Assembly (NCBI GenBank): GCA_026225945.1
Contig: JAMJFZ010001222.1
Span: forward strand, 1,068,501 to 1,132,500
From: Cricetomys ansorgei
Lineage: Eukaryota; Chordata; Mammalia; Rodentia; Nesomyidae
Length of the DNA stretch: 64,000 nucleotides
Direction: 5' to 3'
The position numbers were made by a program, and so were the translations under genes. This document shows, piece by piece, positions 59,690 to 64,000 of this stretch. Within the stretch, counting starts at the first letter, position 1, and every line of letters begins with the position of its first letter. The notes below the pieces were generated by a model that was given only the letters and a program-made list of their open reading frames with translations, was not told the origin of the DNA and searched no databases.

Positions 59690-60178
59690 CCTCCCCCCCC
59701 CCACCCAAGCAAATTGCTCTACATGTACGAGCTATATGCAGAAGTTATAAAATCATCCTTCGTTTTACAGTGATAAAAAAACATTAAAATTCTCCAAAAA
59801 CAAGATATGCAAGGATTTTTATGCTGTTGATCTATTAAAACGAGAGAGAGAGAGAGAGAGAGAGAATAAGACGATCACTAGAATATAAAGGTTAAGAGCT
59901 GGATGAGCAGCCACTAGAGTAAAGCAGTAGCAGATTCCCTTCACTTCTTGTCTGGCTCTGGAACTCCTCAATTCTATCTTCATCCTCCATTTCCAGCTGC
60001 GCAGGTCTGTCTGGTTCATTGCCTGACTGTCCACCAAACTGAAATCTGATCTGTCTCACTGACAAACCCTGCTGTTTACAACCAGCTTTCATTAGTTCGC
60101 TAATGCGCAACCCCTCAAGGTAATATAACCACTGCTCACAGTCTTGACTCTCCTTCAGTTTTCTTCAACAAACACCAT
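59690..60178 (-). pseudogene. Sumo2-like processed pseudogene
   Basis: On the minus strand, in one frame, come [20 protein letters not shown] and [19 protein letters not shown] (about 60090-59950). These align to the ubiquitin-fold core of SUMO2 (small ubiquitin-like modifier 2). Upstream, 60178-60110 matches the SUMO2 5' coding region ('ggagtcaagactg'-like) at lower identity. It carries a frameshift, stop codons and a deletion that removes the part before the TPLSKLMKA segment. Downstream, a deletion removes the Gly-Gly-Val-Tyr end and the stop, so the di-glycine used for conjugation is gone. Sequence at 59870-59915 then follows the SUMO2 3'UTR ('gctcatccagctcttaacct'). No introns are present. 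The parent could also be Sumo3, but the 3'UTR match favours Sumo2. The left limit is uncertain. It lies in Snx3 intron 1, same strand, within the broken L1. Confidence 0.85.
59842..59866 (+). repeat. (GA)n microsatellite
   Basis: About 12 GA units inside the 3'UTR-derived part of the pseudogene. Confidence 0.95.
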
Positions 60179-60454
60179 CATCCCTAAACAAAGCTGCACA
60201 AAAGACCTTCCCAGCCACACTGAAGGAGCCTGCAAGGCAGCACCAGGAACAGCAGAAGGCAGCAACAGTGGGCACACATTGTATGTTCCTTCCTTCACCC
60301 TGCATAAGAACCTCAGCAATTCAACACCAATAGCCAAATCAAACAATCAATAAATGGTCAATAAACTGAAAATACAGTTCTCAAAAGAAACACAAATGGC
60401 TAATAAAAAGCGTTCAACATCCTTAGCCATCAGGAGAATGCAAATTAAAAGTGC

Positions 60455-60645
60455 TCTGAGGGCCAGGGAGATGGCTCCCCAGGTAAAGGCACGTGCTCCC
60501 AGGCCTGATGACCTGACTTTAGTCCCCAGGACCCAAACAGTGAAAGAGAACAGACTCCCACAAGTTGTCTCCTGAAACCCACAAGTAACACTTGCACGGG
60601 TGCACTGACAGCCACACATACACAAAGTAAAAAAAAAAAAAATTT
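60455..60645 (+). repeat. B3-type SINE inside L1
   Basis: 'gggccagggagatggctccc', 'gtccccaggacccaaacagt' and a long A tail. Confidence 0.82.
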
Positions 60646-62284
60646 ATTTTAAACTGCTACACGGTAACAAGGACACGGAGTACAGAAACCCTTCTACGCT
60701 GATGGAACGGTATAAACTGTGCAGCCATATGGGTGTTAGAACATGGAGAGCCAGTAGTATGGAGGCCCGAGGATGTGATCCAGCTATAGCACAAGTCTAA
60801 GGTTCTGCATCAGCACACCACAGAGGCAGCTGCACCTCCTTGTTCACTGCCACCCTACGCACAGCTGCTCATGTGTAGGCCCAGCCTTGGTGGACACTGA
60901 CGGATGAACGGATAGAGAAAACGTGGTACTTACGTGCAATGAAATTTTATTTAGATGTAAAGAACGAAACTAGGCATTTGCAGGAGAATCAATGGAAATG
61001 GAGATACAAGCTGGATTCAAAAAGACAAATACGACATTCTCCTACGTAAACCGAAATCATACATACATGTACATATATGGAGAGATGAAAGTGGATAGGA
61101 CTATGAGCACAAAAGCAAAGTCTGAGGGCAGAGGAGCAAGCAAGAGGGTAACAGAGTGTGTAATGAGGCAGAAGAGAGGAACCTTTAAAGGGAAGAAAAA
61201 TGGAAAGAGATCAGGGAGAGGAAAAGAGGCCAAAAGAAAAAAAGAGGCTAGAGAAACATTTCAGTCAGACAGTACCAAGGGGTCCTGGGGAACCAGATGT
61301 CAGAATCCTGCATTAGTATTCTATGCCCCAGGCAAGCCCATAAACCGAGATGCTGGCAGGAAGGACAGAAAACAGGGGCGCCCTCTACTGGCCTACCTTC
61401 TGCACTCACACTCCTGGGTTCTCACTGCTCATTATGCACATTCTCCGCAAGCGCACACCAAGTTGGAATTGAACGTGTACCTCTCTCCCTCTTCCCACCT
61501 CTATGCACTGAGTGTGTACGTGCACTCAGGTGCATGTGGAGGCCAGAAGCCAATCGTGTGTACTGTTTGTGGAAGCAGAGTCTCTCACCAGGACCCAGGC
61601 TTCTCAGATTAGGCTGGGCTGGCTGGAGCAAGCTCTAGGGTTCCTCCACCTCCAACTCCCCAGCACCATGACTAGCTTATTACATGGGTGCCAACAGCTA
61701 ACTCAGGTCCCTATGCTGGGGTGCTTGTTAAATTACCACTGCCCAAGCCTCATCTATCCAGTTGAGAGTATCTCTAGTGGGGCTCAAAATCTCTCCACGT
61801 GATGTGTGAGGAGGGGAGAACAAGTACAGGCTCTAACAGAAAAAAATCTGTATTTAAATCCCATTTCACCACCAATAGTTATGACCTTCAGCAAGCTAAT
61901 GTCCCTAACCTTCATAGAATCAGGTGTCCACTATGTGCCCAGCACAGTGTTTGGTATGGAGCAAGGTGGGTATAGCAAGGTGGGTATGAGTCTCTGTCTT
62001 CTAGGAGCTTCTAGTGTAAGATATAGGAACCACAGAACGCCAAAAACATGAACTAGGACAACTAAGGCATACAGGAAGTGAAGCTAGTCTAGTGAGGCAG
62101 AATCAGCAAAATCTCTACAAGCAGCATGTTAGAGCTGAATGCTATAGAAGCCATGACAGCCAGATGAGGCTGCTGAGGGAAAACTTCAAGAGGAAGTATG
62201 TGCAGAGGTCTGACTACAACAGAAATCCACAAACTAGATGCAAGATCATTGGGGCAGAAGCATTAATAAGCAAGACTAAGAAAG

Positions 62285-62410
62285 CTGCTGGGCATGGGGG
62301 CACACACCTTTTGTTTCAGCGCTTAGGGAGGCAGAGGCAGAGGCAGGTGGATCTCTGTGTGCTAGTGGCCAGCCTGGTCTACACAGTGAGATTCTGCTTC
62401 AATACAAAGA
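62285..62410 (+). repeat. B1 SINE
   Basis: 'gctgctgggcatgggggcac' to 'cacagtgagattctgcttca'. Confidence 0.9.
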
Positions 62411-62517
62411 TAGGTATAGTAAATACCTGTTACCCAGCACCCAAGAGCTACAGAAGAAGCACAATTCAAGCCTGGATTAGGCTATATAGTAAGATACTCA
62501 CTCAAGAAAGCAAAAAT

Positions 62518-62840
62518 GGAGGCTGGGGAGATAGCTCAGTAAAGTGTCTGCCACGCAAGGACCCAGATTGGACCCCTGGAACACAGGTAGAAAACTGAGC
62601 AGAGTAAATTCTGTAATCCTGGTGCTGAGGAGGCAGAGACCAGCAGAACCTTGGGCCCAGCCTCAGGAAATCGAGCTCTAGGTACAAGTAAAATACCCTA
62701 TCTCAAAAAAACCAAGGTGGTTGGCTAGGTGTTGTAATCCCAGCACCTGGAGGCAGAGGCAGGAGGATCTCAGTGAGTTCAAGCTCAGCAAGTTCCAAGC
62801 CAGCTAGGGTTATACAGGGAGATCCTATCTCAGACAAAAA
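62518..62840 (+). repeat. B4-type composite followed by B1 SINE
   Basis: A tRNA-like half plus B1-like half at 62518-62710 ('ggctggggagatagctcagt', 'ccctatctcaaaaaaacc'), then a separate B1 at 62720-62840 ('ttggctaggtgttgtaatcc'). Confidence 0.82.
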
Positions 62841-63511
62841 CAGCAAAATGAGGACCACAGCTCCTGAGGAGTAGCACCCACTGAGGTTGATCTCCTGCCT
62901 CCACGGGCACATGCATGCCTGCACACACCGCAGCAGACACTCCAGAAGGAAAAAAGAATAGAGGGACTAGAGGGATGAAGAGCAACGGGTCTTAGCCTCT
63001 CCACTGCCTTATAGTTAGGACGGTTCTTTGCATATAATAGGTAGCAAATGAGAAACCCCTCCACTCTGCAGCTTTAAACTAGCACCTCCTTCAGGTCACC
63101 TCTTCACAGCACAGAATCTGAGCATCTTTTCAGCTGTTTTCCTAAGTACATCTTACCCACTGATGTCAACCTCTACATCTCAAGCATGCCAACACTGAAC
63201 TTCCTTCAAAGGTTCAAATACCCGAATTCATCAAAATTGCAGACCAGACCAAGATATTTAGATTATAACCACAGCAGCTCTTATGCATTAAATAGACAAC
63301 TTACTCTACATACAAATTTTGTGCCTTTGTTTCAGAATCTATTAAGCTGAAGATACAGATCTGAGTTTCTAATTATCCAATATAAAAGAATAGGACTCCT
63401 TTTTAAATGCCTTTATCACATTCTCTTAAGACATGTGTTGAGTTAGAACAGAATCTTCTGCCATTAATATGAGTGACTCCACTTCATAAAGATCCAGAAA
63501 AGTCAATTGCA

Positions 63512-63705
63512 GGGCTGGAGAGATGGGTCAGTGGTTAAGAGCACTGGCTGCTCTTATGGAGGACCCTAGTTCAGTTCCTAGCACCCACATGGTGGTTCAC
63601 AACCACCTGGAAGGATCCAGTGGTCTCTTCTGTGGCACCACCAGGCATGCATACGGTGCATACACATATACAGGAAGAACATTCACACACATAAAAAAGA
63701 AATCT
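63512..63705 (+). repeat. B2 SINE
   Basis: 'gggctggagagatgggtcag', 'cagttcctagcacccacatg', tail 'cacacataaaaaag'. Confidence 0.94.
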
Positions 63706-63706
63706 A

Positions 63707-63850
63707 GGGCCAGGTGTGGTAGTGCACACCTTTGAGAGGCAGAGGCAGGCAGATCTCCACTGGGTTCAAGGCCAGCCTGATTTACAAAGTGAGTTCTAGG
63801 ACAGCCAGAGTTACAGTAGAGAAACCCTGTCTCGGAAAACCAAAACAAAT
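63707..63850 (+). repeat. B1 SINE
   Basis: 'gggccaggtgtggtagtgca' to 'gagaaaccctgtctcggaaa'. A short deletion removes the 'taatcccagcact' part. Confidence 0.93.
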
Positions 63851-63867
63851 AAACATCATTCATTCAT

Positions 63868-63870
63868 ACA

Positions 63871-63908
<38 letters not shown>
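63868..63908 (+). repeat. (CA)n microsatellite
   Basis: About 20 CA units just after the B1 tail. Confidence 0.96.
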
Positions 63909-63909
<1 letters not shown>

Positions 63910-63949
63910 CAATTGCAACTGACCTCAAATGTGTATTAGAAAAAAACTT

Positions 63950-64000
63950 CAGCTGGATGTGGTGGTGCACCATTCAGGAGGCAGAGGCACAGTGTTAAGG
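63950..64000 (+). repeat. B1 SINE, cut by window edge
   Basis: 'cagctggatgtggtggtgca' and 'ttcaggaggcagaggca'. Confidence 0.75.

Larger units (their letters stand above)
57240..61130 (+). mobile_element. Decayed LINE-1 ORF2/3' remnant, broken by later insertions
   Basis: Successive pieces match L1 ORF2 in order on plus: 57240-57725 (reverse-transcriptase region; 'cacttaaaagaccctaaaga' and 'agtagcaggatacaaaaatc'), 58240-58910 ('gaatcaactcaaaatagatc'), 59230-59345 ('gaagaaaaatctttgccaac') and 60325-60455 ('caacatccttagccatcagg'). The tail after 60640 ('gaaatttta...', 'ggcatttgcaggagaatcaa') also fits L1 3' sequence. Many stops and indels show that it is dead. Interrupting insertions are listed separately. 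Confidence 0.75.
42223..64000 (-). other. Snx3 intron 1 (left part; continues past the window)
   Basis: 21.8 kb of intron. Beyond the listed repeats, degraded SINE relics. On + : 43375-43560 B2, 43870-44030 B3, 44040-44115 ID, 45690-45740 ID, 45810-45940 B1, 47195-47400 B3, 48370-48650 B2/B1, 51135-51300 and 51425-51700 B3, 51750-51830 ID, 51995-52110 B1, 53925-53990 ID, 56270-56340 ID, 56955-57200 B1/ID, 62518-62710 B4. On - : 42715-42890 B4, 42910-43250 B3-type, 47025-47150 and 47745-47850 B1, 48970-49140 B4, 54930-55010 and 56385-56450 ID. No repeat or gene recognised in 44450-45600, 46700-47020, 47860-48365, 49145-49655, 49810-51130, 52115-52945, 53105-53750, 55015-55590, 61310-62280 and 62845-63510. 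Confidence 0.8.

Noticed and set aside
60992..61612. 206-residue open frame as a novel gene
   Set aside because: It starts in L1 3' sequence and runs through purine-rich DNA and unique DNA. No family match and no exon structure.
1..64000. Prokaryotic or phage gene clusters, defence systems, or a viral genome
   Set aside because: All identifiable genes and repeats are mammalian. The small open frames have no operon-like spacing or ribosome-binding sites.

Overview
This is mammalian nuclear DNA from a muroid rodent. Evidence: GT-AG spliced exons of two vertebrate genes, dense rodent SINEs (B1, B2, B3/B4/ID-type), an old fragmented LINE-1 and many (CA)n, (GATA)n and (GAA)n microsatellites. The species cannot be fixed. 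Most clear B1 copies carry a 'gttacaaca' variant where the B1 consensus I remember from mouse has 'ggctacac', so a rodent other than mouse or rat is possible. There is no prokaryotic operon, CRISPR array or viral genome.

Layout. (1) 1-~9,405, plus strand: the 3' half of Nr2e1 (Tlx), an orphan nuclear receptor of neural stem cells and retina. Exons 6-9 encode residues 215-385 of 385 (most of the ligand-binding domain), followed by a 1.2-kb 3'UTR with a poly(A) signal. Intron 7 is three-quarters TG repeat and intron 8 carries a 332-bp GATA tract. (2) ~9,406-32,225: a 22.8-kb intergenic interval between two convergent genes. It holds SINEs, several copies of a medium-reiteration rodent repeat, a 19-bp minisatellite, a possible LTR, and non-repeat islands rich in homeodomain-type motifs that may be conserved enhancers. 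(3) ~32,225-64,000, minus strand: Snx3 (sorting nexin 3). Exon 4 with its 3'UTR, exon 3 and exon 2 encode residues 55-162 of 162. Exon 1 lies beyond the right edge, so 42,223-64,000 is all intron 1.

Intron 1 of Snx3 contains a Sumo2-like processed pseudogene and an L1 ORF2 remnant broken up by several later SINE insertions.

The two genes are unrelated in function (a transcriptional repressor and an endosomal PX-domain protein). Their tail-to-tail order matches what I remember of the NR2E1-SNX3 neighbourhood on human 6q21. I found no convincing undescribed system. The best second looks are candidate regulatory islands, unusual repeat tracts inside introns, the indel-free minisatellite and the nested retroelements. 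SINE boundaries are estimates of about +/-10-20 bases made by eye.
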